From Clostridia bacterium (GTDB lineage Bacteria > Bacillota > Clostridia > Oscillospirales > CAG-272), in contig JAFYMA010000228.1 in assembly GCA_017556845.1 (NCBI GenBank), positions 1 through 15,399 on the forward strand: a DNA stretch of 15,399 bases. The letters are read 5' to 3'. Below are positions 6,852-13,607 of this stretch, piece after piece (within the stretch, counting starts at the first letter, position 1; every line of letters begins with the position of its first letter). Under the pieces are notes generated by a model. It was not told the DNA's origin and did no database searches. It was given only the letters and a program-made list of their open reading frames with translations. Both the position numbers and the translations under genes were made by a program.

Positions 6852-7979
6852 ATGACTAATAAGAATAAATCGCCCAATAAAATAATTATTGCAGTGCAAA
6901 GTGTATTCGGTTCTGCGCCGTCGCTTATATTTTATGCAGGTCTGTGTATTTTCATAGCAGTCGCAATATTCTTCGTCGGTCGGACGATGAATAAGGTTGA
7001 AAACGTGCTGAATGAATACGAAAACAGCTTGCCTAAATACGCTGTTGAATCGATCTTTGAGGAATATTTTGCAAATCCCGATTTTGACCGCCTTATGCTT
7101 CTTGCCGACTGCAAGGCGGAGGGCTTTAATACAAACGAGGATCTGAAGCGTCATTTTGAAGAACGTGTAAACGGTAAAAAGATCACCTGGGTATACGTAG
7201 CGGGAAGTGACAAAACGAAAATAAACGTGAAGGCTGACGGCGAAAAATTTGCACAGTATTCAATAAAAACGTCGTCGAATGTGACGGAAAACGGATTTGC
7301 AACGTATGAGCTTGATACGGTCAGACTGTATTACAAGGCACCGTACAGTGTTAAAATAAAAATTCCGTTCAACTACTCTGTGAGCGTGAACGGAGTTGTG
7401 CTGGGAGAAGAATATAAAACGGCAACGGGAATAACAAGCGATCTGCGTGATACGATCCCGGAAGGAACGTATAAGTTTTCTTATGACGAATATACGGTTG
7501 AAGATATGCTGTTTGAACATACACCGATCGCTTATAACAGCAAAAATGAAAAGACAGAGCTTGTGTATGATGAAGAAAGCAAAACCTTCTGTGCTGATTT
7601 TGCATACGATGAAGCACTTAAAAATGAATATAGCGATTTTGTAATAGACGGAGTTGAAGTATACGCCTCACGCATACAGAACGCCGCTACGATGAGCCAG
7701 GTGCGAGAGTATTTTGAGATCGGAACGGAAACATATGAGCGTATAAAGGATAATCCGGGCAGCTTTGTATGGGACTACGATTCGTGCGAGTTTGAAAATC
7801 AGTCGGCTGCCAGCTTTTACTCATATGATGAAAACACGTTTTCGTGCATCGTTAAGATCACGCAGGTAATGCACTGGACTAACAAAGAGGATTACCGTGA
7901 AAACGTCAACGTAACTCTTTATTTGAGAAAAGGCGATGACGGCGAATTTATGATATACGATCTTATAACAAATCTGTAA
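6852..7979 (+). CDS. One-pass membrane protein of unknown function, partner of the NAGPA gene
   Basis: I do not recognise this 375-residue protein. It has a basic N-terminus, a membrane helix at about 24-43, and then a long hydrophilic and acidic extracellular part. Residues around 50-130 read like a small mixed alpha/beta domain (V-E-S-I-F-E-E-Y-F). Around 165-240 is a beta-rich part containing S-V-S-V-N-G-V-V-L-G, like Ig-type or TcaA-type wall-facing domains. The last 110 residues end in alternating strands and could be an NTF2-like fold. These domain ideas come from pattern reading only. Its ATG is one base after the NAGPA stop, so the two are coupled and probably act in the same complex on the outer face of the membrane. 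It contains no catalytic motif that I can name. Confidence 0.7.
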   Translation: MTNKNKSPNKIIIAVQSVFGSAPSLIFYAGLCIFIAVAIFFVGRTMNKVENVLNEYENSLPKYAVESIFEEYFANPDFDRLMLLADCKAEGFNTNEDLKRHFEERVNGKKITWVYVAGSDKTKINVKADGEKFAQYSIKTSSNVTENGFATYELDTVRLYYKAPYSVKIKIPFNYSVSVNGVVLGEEYKTATGITSDLRDTIPEGTYKFSYDEYTVEDMLFEHTPIAYNSKNEKTELVYDEESKTFCADFAYDEALKNEYSDFVIDGVEVYASRIQNAATMSQVREYFEIGTETYERIKDNPGSFVWDYDSCEFENQSAASFYSYDENTFSCIVKITQVMHWTNKEDYRENVNVTLYLRKGDDGEFMIYDLITNL

Positions 7980-8010
7980 GAATTTTGATCGGCAAAGAAA
8001 GGAATTTAAA

Positions 8011-8472
8011 ATGTCTGTTGCTCTTATACCGGGAACATTTGATCCTATAACGATAGGACACGAGGATATTATACAAAGAGCATCAATGCTTTTCGACGAG
8101 GTTATTGTGTGTATTTTCACTAATTCTGCAAAAAGCACGATGTTTACCGCAGATGAAAGATATGAATTTCTCTGTGCTACCGTGGAACAGTACCGCAACG
8201 TCAAGGCGGATATATGCACAGGCTTGCTTGCTGATTATGCTATGGAGCACAGATGTGACGCGATCGTAAAGGGAGCAAGATCCGGCGTGGATTTTGACTA
8301 TGAATACAGTCTTGCATCCATTAACCGAGAGCTTGCCCCCGAAGTTGAAACGGTTATTTTACCGTCACGGTGCGAATTACTGCATATAAGCTCAACGATG
8401 GTACGCGAGCTTATCAAGTACGGAAAGGATTTTTCTCCCTTTGTACCCGAGGCAGTTAAAAATTTTATATGA
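8011..8472 (+). CDS. coaD: Phosphopantetheine adenylyltransferase
   Basis: CoaD transfers AMP from ATP to 4'-phosphopantetheine, giving dephospho-CoA, the penultimate step of coenzyme A synthesis in the cytoplasm. The 153-residue protein shows the nucleotidyltransferase motif P-G-T-F-D-P-I-T-x-G-H (7-17), then E-D-I-I, V-K-G-A-R (86-90), N-R-E-L-A-P-E-V-E-T (105-114) and the I-S-S-T-M-V-R-E signature (126-133). The length is slightly below the usual 159-165. The second residue of the G-S-F motif is Thr, which is tolerated in this superfamily. AAAGGA at 7998-8003 precedes the ATG by 7 nt. It lies 31 nt after the membrane-protein gene with no visible promoter or terminator between, so it may be co-transcribed with the polysaccharide operon even though its job is general metabolism. 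Confidence 0.93.
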   Translation: MSVALIPGTFDPITIGHEDIIQRASMLFDEVIVCIFTNSAKSTMFTADERYEFLCATVEQYRNVKADICTGLLADYAMEHRCDAIVKGARSGVDFDYEYSLASINRELAPEVETVILPSRCELLHISSTMVRELIKYGKDFSPFVPEAVKNFI

Positions 8473-8492
8473 ATTTTAGTTATTTTTACTAT

Positions 8493-8521
8493 TTGAATTT
8501 TTGCTTTAAATGTGATATAAT
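8493..8521 (+). promoter_or_regulatory. Extended -10 promoter of the CarD-family gene
   Basis: TTGAAT at 8493-8498 and a consensus TATAAT at 8516-8521 are 17 nt apart. TG at 8513-8514 forms an extended -10. The expected start of transcription is near 8528, giving a leader of about 60 nt. The -35 hexamer and spacing are the same as at the ackA promoter. Confidence 0.75.
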
Positions 8522-8576
8522 ATCTTTTGTATAGATATACCTATATGAAAAGCTTCTATCTATCAAAGAATGAAAG

Positions 8577-8593
8577 GCAGGCGAGTTGATATG
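8577..8593 (+). promoter_or_regulatory. Translation start context that decides the CarD-family start codon
   Basis: GCAGGCGAGTTGATATG here matches GCAGGTAAGTTGATATG at 13075-13091, upstream of the FlaR-like gene, in 15 of 17 positions. The match favours the ATG at 8591 over the in-frame ATG at 8570, which has only a weak AAAGA ahead of it. Confidence 0.5.
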
Positions 8594-9118
8594 AGCAGTA
8601 CTGAAACTATAGTGAAACGTGAACAAGGCGAAAACGTTATTTACAAAAATAGCGGAATTTGTCGCATTGCGGAGATAAAGTCTATGAGCTTTGCTCCGGG
8701 AGAGGAAAAAACGTATTATATTCTTGAGCCTATATATTCTCAGGGCTCTCGTACATACGTTCCCGTTGATTCAGTTGAATTGAATGCTTGTATGCGTTCA
8801 TTGCTCGATCAAAAGCAGATAGATGACGTCATTACTCAAAGTCAGACACAGGAGCTTGAATGGGTCGCAGATACAAAGCAACGTGCTGTTTATTGGAATG
8901 ATGTGATATCAACCTATGACAGAGCGAAAATACTTGCTGTTATGCTTTGTCTCAACGAGCATAAATTGAAGCTTGAAAAAAATCGAAAAAAGATGTATGC
9001 AAGCGACCTTAAAACGCTGTCCTTGACCGAAAGAATGATAAAAGACGAATTTGCTTTCGTTCTTAAGATCCACAGAGACGAGGTAATGGACTATATCAAC
9101 GAACGTCTTTCAAAATAA
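8591..9118 (+). CDS. CarD-family transcriptional regulator (CarD/TRCF RNA-polymerase interaction domain)
   Basis: The 175-residue protein starts with a CarD/TRCF-type beta domain. G-E-N-V-I-Y-K-N-S-G-I-C-R-I (about 13-26) corresponds to the G-D-x-V-V-Y-x-x-x-G-V-G-x-I core, and Y-Y-I-L-E-P-I-Y through Y-V-P-V-D-S-V (about 41-58) to the following strands. The rest is helical and basic. CarD proteins bind the RNA polymerase beta subunit through the N-terminal domain and stabilise or alter open complexes through the helical part. Here the helical domain contains W-V-A-D-T-K-Q-R and a K/R-rich helix. The gene has its own promoter. Its last 23 nt overlap the end of tmcAL on the opposite strand. 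If the ATG at 8570 were used the protein would have 182 residues. Targets cannot be inferred from the window. Confidence 0.8.
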   Translation: MSSTETIVKREQGENVIYKNSGICRIAEIKSMSFAPGEEKTYYILEPIYSQGSRTYVPVDSVELNACMRSLLDQKQIDDVITQSQTQELEWVADTKQRAVYWNDVISTYDRAKILAVMLCLNEHKLKLEKNRKKMYASDLKTLSLTERMIKDEFAFVLKIHRDEVMDYINERLSK

Positions 9119-10277
9119 ACGGCGTTTTTGTCAGATACATATTATACGGCATAGTGTCGGGTGTCATAAAAGCGTATAGCTCATCAGCTTTGAGCTCTGA
9201 TTGAAAATCGGGCTTGTCAATGTGATCTGCAGGCTTTGTGATAATTGTGATGCTTTGCCGTTTTCTTATGTCTGCAAGAATGGCAGTTCCGTTTGTATTT
9301 GCGGCAAGAAGCTGAGTAAATGATGGTTTTTTTGACATCATTTCTTCTGTTATGCCAAGACATATATATATTATGGCGCGGCGTATTCTTGCGTTTGTAT
9401 ACCGTTTGGTCTGTGATATGGCAACAAGCTCCTCATAGCTTGTTGCTTTTTTTGCACAGCTTACTATCCTTTCATATAATCCGCCGCCGCATTCTGCATA
9501 AGGACCTTTAGCACTTTGGCGCAGAAGATGAAGAATTACCCTTTCTCCGTTTTCCATACGGGAAGGGAATTGTCCTTTTGACGAAACGGTGCGGTATATT
9601 TCTTCGGTTTGCTTCGGAATGTGAGAAAAAAATTCATCATCCTTGGCAATTTTCCGTAAGTATGATCCTGATACGAATGTATCTGATGATGTTAATGCGT
9701 TGTGATCTGATCCTATACGCTTGACTGTCATAGCGGTTATAAACGGGGCATATTCGTTTATCGCCTTGATGTATTCTATTCCGAGAATATTATTCGGCTT
9801 TGAAAGTACATCACACGAGCCGTATATATCTTCATAAGCTTTTGAAAGCTCCGAGGCGTAAGGCAGACCGTGCGGCAGCTTACTTAAAGCGTTTTTGAAG
9901 CGTTCACTTGAAAGACGCTCGGCGCACAGCGAAAGCTCATCAATATCTCCGCTTTCCGATCCGAAAAGTAAAGCGCATTTCTTTCCTTGCGCAAAATTTG
10001 CTGCTATTTGCACAGCTCCCTTTGCGAATACTTCAGCGCAAGCGCATGAATATACGGTCGGAAGTGAGATAACGAGATCGGCAGAGCATAAAACGGCGCA
10101 TTTAGCCCTTTCGTATTTGCCCAAAACAGAACATTCGCCACGTTGCGTAAAATTACCGCTCATAATGCAGATCACGGGAGCGTTTTTGCTTATTTCTTTT
10201 GCTTTTTGGATGAGATATTCGTGTCCTTTGTGCATAGGGTCGAATTCACATACTATAAAAACAGCATCAAAAATCAT
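9096..10277 (-). CDS. tmcAL: tRNA(Met) cytidine acetate ligase (TmcAL, YlbM family)
   Basis: TmcAL uses ATP to activate acetate as acetyl-AMP and acetylates the wobble cytidine (C34) of elongator tRNA-Met, preventing AUA misreading. The 393-residue protein carries the nucleotidyltransferase HxGH motif in E-F-D-P-M-H-K-G-H (11-19). It then has M-S-G-N-F-T-Q-R-G-E (39-48), the A-D-L-V-I-S-L-P segment, F-G-S-E-S-G, and a K-R-I-G-S-D-H-N block followed by S-G-S-Y-L-R, which matches the family order. Length is slightly shorter than the common 400-430. A weak GAAAGAG precedes the start in a very T-rich leader, and I see no convincing promoter. It diverges from ackA, which makes or uses acetate, and converges on the CarD-family gene with a 23-nt overlap of coding sequence. 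Confidence 0.9.
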   Translation of the reverse strand: MIFDAVFIVCEFDPMHKGHEYLIQKAKEISKNAPVICIMSGNFTQRGECSVLGKYERAKCAVLCSADLVISLPTVYSCACAEVFAKGAVQIAANFAQGKKCALLFGSESGDIDELSLCAERLSSERFKNALSKLPHGLPYASELSKAYEDIYGSCDVLSKPNNILGIEYIKAINEYAPFITAMTVKRIGSDHNALTSSDTFVSGSYLRKIAKDDEFFSHIPKQTEEIYRTVSSKGQFPSRMENGERVILHLLRQSAKGPYAECGGGLYERIVSCAKKATSYEELVAISQTKRYTNARIRRAIIYICLGITEEMMSKKPSFTQLLAANTNGTAILADIRKRQSITIITKPADHIDKPDFQSELKADELYAFMTPDTMPYNMYLTKTPFILKDVR

Positions 10278-10337
10278 AAAAAAACTCTTTCATAATTAAA
10301 AAATATGGAATTTTCAATTCTTTTTCGGTTTTTGGTA

Positions 10338-10366
10338 TTGAATTATTTTTAATATAGGTGTATAAT
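10338..10366 (+). promoter_or_regulatory. ackA promoter
   Basis: TTGAAT at 10338-10343 and TATAAT at 10361-10366 are separated by 17 nt. Transcription should begin near 10373, giving a leader of about 46 nt with an AGGAGA ribosome binding site at 10408-10413. The surrounding 10280-10400 stretch is extremely AT rich, like an UP-element-type region, and is shared with divergent tmcAL. Confidence 0.75.
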
Positions 10367-10418
10367 ATTATATAACATATTTATAAATAAATCAAGATTA
10401 AAAAAATAGGAGAAAAAA

Positions 10419-11651
10419 ATGAACGTACTTGTTGTAAATGCAGGCTCTTCCAGCTTGAAGTATCAGCTTTTTGATACTAACACTAACGAGGTTCTCGCAA
10501 AAGGTATTTGCGAACGTATTGCAACCGAAACTGCAAACGGAGTAGGTGCAGAGGGTAGGATCGAGCATCGCAAGGGAAGCGAGCCCAAGATCGTTAAGGA
10601 TATCCCCATGCCCAACCACGCAGTTGCTACGAAGATACTCGTTGATACACTTACAGATCCCGAAATCGGCGTTATCAAGGATATGAGTGAGATCGAAGCA
10701 GTAGGTCACAGAATCGTCCATGGAGGTGCATACTTCTCCGAGAGCGTGCTCGTAACTGACGATGTAATATCAAAGCTTGAGCTTTGTAAGGATCTTGCAC
10801 CCTTGCATACAGTTCCTCACCTTATGGGTATTGCAGGCTGCACAGCAGTTATGCCCAATACACCCCAGGTTCTTGTATTTGATACTGCCTTCCATCAGAG
10901 CATGCCTGAAGAGGTATATCAGTACCCCATCCCCTACGAAATGTATGAAAAATACCAGATCCGCCGTTACGGTGCTCACGGTACATCACACAGATACGTA
11001 GCAGGCGAAATGCAGAAGATAATGGGCAAGACAGAGGGAACGAAGATAGTAACGTGCCACCTCGGTAACGGTTCTTCCATAACGGCTGTTAAGGACGGCA
11101 AGGTTCTTGACACAAGTATGGGCTTTACTCCCCTTGACGGTCTTATAATGGGTACACGTTGCGGATCTATCGACCCCGCTATCGTTCCCTTTATAATGGA
11201 AAAAGAAGGTTTTACACCCGCTCAGATGAATGAGTTTATGAATAAGAAGTGCGGCTTCCTCGGTGTTTCCGGTATTTCTTCTGACAGCCGCGACATCGAA
11301 AAGGCAGCATCTGAGGGTAACCACAGAGCGATCCTCACAACAAAGATACTTGCATATCAGATAAGAAAGCTGATCGGTGCATATACCGCAGCTATGGACG
11401 GTCTTGATGCTTTGGTATTCACAGCTGGCTTGGGTGAAAACAACCCCGACCTTCGTGAGCGCGTTTGCAAGGAGCTTACATATCTCGGTATCAAGATGGA
11501 TACAGAAGCTAATGCAAAGGCACATCACCAGTCCGATACTATAAAGCTTTCAACGGATGATTCCAAGGTTCTTGTATACCTCATTCCCACAAACGAGGAA
11601 AAGGTAATTGCATCCGATACAGAAAGACTCGTTAAAGAACTGAACAAATAA
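10419..11651 (+). CDS. ackA: Acetate kinase
   Basis: AckA interconverts acetyl phosphate plus ADP with acetate plus ATP, a main ATP-yielding step of fermentation. The 410-residue protein is full length. N-A-G-S-S-S-L-K-Y at 7-15 is the phosphate-binding start and G-H-R-I-V-H-G-G at 96-103 carries R98. F-D-T-A-F-H-Q at 154-160 carries D155, and Y-G-A-H-G-T-S-H at 184-191 carries H187. H-L-G-N-G-S-S at 214-220 and G-T-R-C-G-S at 245-250 with R247 complete the active site, and T-N-E-E at 391-394 provides the late glutamate. It is monocistronic, with its own promoter and a strong terminator; no phosphotransacetylase gene is nearby. Codon use differs from its neighbours: Lys is mostly AAG and Pro mostly CCC, versus AAA and CCG around it, which suggests selection for high expression rather than transfer. 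Confidence 0.96.
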   Translation: MNVLVVNAGSSSLKYQLFDTNTNEVLAKGICERIATETANGVGAEGRIEHRKGSEPKIVKDIPMPNHAVATKILVDTLTDPEIGVIKDMSEIEAVGHRIVHGGAYFSESVLVTDDVISKLELCKDLAPLHTVPHLMGIAGCTAVMPNTPQVLVFDTAFHQSMPEEVYQYPIPYEMYEKYQIRRYGAHGTSHRYVAGEMQKIMGKTEGTKIVTCHLGNGSSITAVKDGKVLDTSMGFTPLDGLIMGTRCGSIDPAIVPFIMEKEGFTPAQMNEFMNKKCGFLGVSGISSDSRDIEKAASEGNHRAILTTKILAYQIRKLIGAYTAAMDGLDALVFTAGLGENNPDLRERVCKELTYLGIKMDTEANAKAHHQSDTIKLSTDDSKVLVYLIPTNEEKVIASDTERLVKELNK

Positions 11652-11654
11652 GAT

Positions 11655-11689
11655 AAATATGCATCGGCTTTGCCGATGCATATTTTTTT
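11655..11689 (+). terminator. Rho-independent terminator of ackA
   Basis: A perfect 14-bp stem (11655-11668 with 11672-11685) closes a 3-nt TTT loop and runs into a T tract up to 11689. The core is GCATCGGC/GCCGATGC. It begins 4 nt after the ackA stop codon. Confidence 0.9.
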
Positions 11690-11711
11690 CAATATATTCA
11701 AATGCTCAATA

Positions 11712-11740
11712 TTGACATATAAATACCGTTTTGATATAAT
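11712..11740 (+). promoter_or_regulatory. Near-perfect consensus promoter of the lipoprotein gene
   Basis: TTGACA at 11712-11717 and TATAAT at 11735-11740 are exactly 17 nt apart, with an extended -10 TG at 11732-11733. No stronger sigma-A promoter is visible in the window. The leader would be only about 23 nt, with GGAG at 11760-11763. Confidence 0.85.
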
Positions 11741-11769
11741 GGGTAGGAAGAAATAAAACGGAGATTGAA

Positions 11770-12858
11770 ATGAAAAAATTTATTTGCTTGGTGATCGTAT
11801 CTGTTTTGATGCTGACATCGTGCTCAAACGTCAAAAAAGGAAAGATGGAGCAGGTCTGCTCATATGCAGATGACGGTAAAGTACTTACCGATATGCAAAT
11901 GCTTAACGGTAACGAATACGCATATCTTTATGCATTTGACAATAAATATACGGTGCATTCTGCCGCACAAAACGGAGAAAATGATAAAATTCTGTACGAA
12001 ACTACCGGTAATGCGTATATAAATGAGATATATGCAAACAACGGCATAATCGCTTTTTTTGAAAGAATAATGTATTCAAATAACGATGAAAGGTGCACGC
12101 TTAAGGTCATCGACACGCAAACACAAAGCGTATATACCCCTTATGAAAAGGTTATAGTGTATTCAAAGGCGGATATTCAGTCAAGATTTATCGTAATACA
12201 GGATAAAAGCGTTTATTATATCACAACGTCGTTCGTTCTCAACAGATCAAGGGTAATGAAATATACGATAGGCGATGAAGAGCCGACGGAGCTTACGAGC
12301 GTTGATCTTACTGAAAACGAGTTAACGTATAATCATTCTGTAACTTCATTAAGCGGAAGCGGAAAAAAGCTTGTGCTTACGTGTCTTGACGGATATACGA
12401 ATTACCTTGCACTTGTAGATATTGATACGGGTGAATGTGAGAAAAAGAAAATACTGAGCGATGACATAGGAGTAGTATATTCAACGTCATACGATTCATC
12501 AACGGGTGATATTGTTATGTACTATTCTACGTTTGATGAAGACGGCGTGTATTTATCAGAAAGCATCGGCACAACTTCGTTTACAAGCGACAAAATAAAA
12601 ACTCTTTACAATGTGGGAAAAAATGAAGACGTGATATTTGAAAGCGTAAATTTGAATAACGGTTGTGCAGTTTTCGGTATACAAAGCAAGAAAGAAGACG
12701 GCAGTATAACTAATACAAGCTATATTTTTGATATTTCAAGCGGCAAGGGCATATCGTATAACAACGGATATGATGCGTGGGTCGAAAATGATGTATTGTA
12801 CGTACTGCGTCTTGAGAATGGCGTAACGTCACTGAATAAAACGAAGATCTCAAAATAA
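11770..12858 (+). CDS. Lipoprotein of unknown function, beta-rich (propeller-like)
   Basis: The 362-residue protein has a lipoprotein signal peptide ending in the lipobox L-T-S-C, with C18 as the lipidated residue. It should be tethered to the outer face of the membrane. The mature part is almost all short beta strands, with recurring units such as K-V-I-D-T-Q-T-Q-S-V and A-L-V-D-I-D-T-G-E-C and Y-I-F-D-I-S-S-G-K. Each is of the type strand, Asp, turn with Gly/Thr, strand, which is what one expects of a six- or seven-bladed beta-propeller. I do not recognise a family and see no catalytic motif. The gene stands alone between the ackA terminator and its own hairpin, behind a very strong promoter, so the product may be abundant. 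A binding or surface-sensing role is a guess. Confidence 0.8.
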   Translation: MKKFICLVIVSVLMLTSCSNVKKGKMEQVCSYADDGKVLTDMQMLNGNEYAYLYAFDNKYTVHSAAQNGENDKILYETTGNAYINEIYANNGIIAFFERIMYSNNDERCTLKVIDTQTQSVYTPYEKVIVYSKADIQSRFIVIQDKSVYYITTSFVLNRSRVMKYTIGDEEPTELTSVDLTENELTYNHSVTSLSGSGKKLVLTCLDGYTNYLALVDIDTGECEKKKILSDDIGVVYSTSYDSSTGDIVMYYSTFDEDGVYLSESIGTTSFTSDKIKTLYNVGKNEDVIFESVNLNNGCAVFGIQSKKEDGSITNTSYIFDISSGKGISYNNGYDAWVENDVLYVLRLENGVTSLNKTKISK

Positions 12859-12873
12859 TATAAAAAATCAGAT

Positions 12874-12908
12874 AAACTGCGGGACTTTATTAAAGGTCTC
12901 GCAGTTTT
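12874..12908 (+). terminator. Probable terminator after the lipoprotein gene
   Basis: A 12-bp stem with one G-T pair (12874-12885 with 12896-12907; core AAACTGCG/CGCAGTTT) closes a 10-nt loop. It is followed only by a short run of four T, so termination may be partial. It lies 15 nt after the stop codon. Confidence 0.7.
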
Positions 12909-12960
12909 ACTCGAATGATGTTGTGTCAGTTTTTTAAAAAGAAAGACAATAGAATAAAGC

Positions 12961-12992
12961 TTGAATATTATCAACTGTTATGTTATTATAAT
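12961..12992 (+). promoter_or_regulatory. Promoter of the FlaR-like kinase/methyltransferase operon
   Basis: TTGAAT at 12961-12966 and TATTAT at 12984-12989 are 17 nt apart, with TG at 12981-12982 as an extended -10. A TATAAT at 12987-12992 overlaps but would give a 20-nt spacer. The transcript leader would be about 90 nt. Nothing else is seen between the preceding hairpin and this promoter. Confidence 0.6.
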
Positions 12993-13018
12993 ATGGGTTT
13001 GGGCTTAGCCTGTTAAAG

Positions 13019-13036
13019 TATTTGTGCTCACAAATA
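13019..13036. repeat. 18-bp near-perfect palindrome in the leader of the 13089 gene
   Basis: TATTTGTG and CACAAATA are exact inverted copies separated by CT. The site lies about 25 nt downstream of the likely transcription start and 53 nt before the start codon. That is a usual place for the operator of a dimeric repressor. As RNA it could fold into a 7-bp stem with a 4-nt loop, but no T tract follows, so it is not a terminator. Confidence 0.5.
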
Positions 13037-13088
13037 AGATAAGAACTCTGAATAAGCTCGATCAATAAAAATTTGCAGGTAAGTTGAT

Positions 13089-13595
13089 ATGCAGAAAGTC
13101 ATTGTAATCGGTTGTCCCGGAAGCGGAAAGAGTACATTTTCTAAAGAGTTGCACAAGATCACGGATATTCCGCTTTTTCATTTGGATATGATATTCTGGA
13201 ATGCAGATAAAACAACTGTTGAAAAAACCGTTTTTCTTGATAGATTATTGAAAATAATTCAAAATGACGAGTGGATAATTGATGGCAATTATGCTTCTAC
13301 AATGGAGTTAAGGATGCAAGCGTGCGATACTGTAATTTTTCTTGATTATCCGGTGGATGTTTGTCTTAACGGTATCAAGGAACGAAAAGGAAAAGCACGA
13401 GGAGATATGCCGTGGATCGAATCAGGTGAAGACGATGCGGAATTTATTGAGTTTATAAAAAACTACAATTCACAAAGCAGACCAAAAGTAATGGAATTAT
13501 TGAATAGATATAGTTACAAGGATATTATTATATTTTCAACTCGTGCACAGGCAGAAGAGTTTTTAACTGAAATAAAACGAAAAAACGTAATTTGA
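13089..13595 (+). CDS. P-loop kinase of the adenylate-kinase-like / FlaR topology modulation family
   Basis: The 168-residue protein begins with a Walker A motif, G-C-P-G-S-G-K-S-T (8-16). It continues with F-H-L-D-M-I-F-W around 30-37 and W-I-I-D-G-N-Y at about 61-68, then a C-D-T-V-I-F-L-D-Y-P strand near 77-86 corresponding to Walker B and the lid. This order is that of small adenylate-kinase-related proteins often labelled DNA topology modulation protein FlaR. The real substrate is not established and is more likely a nucleotide or other small molecule than DNA. It is intact and forms an operon with the methyltransferase 12 nt downstream. The start uses an AGGTAAG-like site at 13077-13083. 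Other members of the cluster do not point to a pathway. Confidence 0.8.
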   Translation: MQKVIVIGCPGSGKSTFSKELHKITDIPLFHLDMIFWNADKTTVEKTVFLDRLLKIIQNDEWIIDGNYASTMELRMQACDTVIFLDYPVDVCLNGIKERKGKARGDMPWIESGEDDAEFIEFIKNYNSQSRPKVMELLNRYSYKDIIIFSTRAQAEEFLTEIKRKNVI

Positions 13596-13607
13596 AGAGG
13601 TGTCAAA

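Noticed and set aside
9895..10299. 134-codon plus-strand open frame opposite the start of tmcAL
   Set aside because: tmcAL motifs lie on the minus strand across this region and the plus frame has no ribosome binding site or recognisable features.
10290..10317. Minus-strand TTGAAA-17-TATGAA as a tmcAL promoter
   Set aside because: The -10 match is weak and the implied transcription start would fall almost on the start codon, leaving no room for the ribosome binding site.
10986..11528. 180-codon open frame on the minus strand opposite ackA
   Set aside because: ackA is unmistakable here; the antisense frame is Cys rich without any domain and arises from ackA codon bias.
13019..13036. Palindrome in the 13089 leader as a terminator or riboswitch hairpin
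   Set aside because: No T tract follows, the stem is AT rich and only 7 bp with a workable loop; an operator is a better reading.
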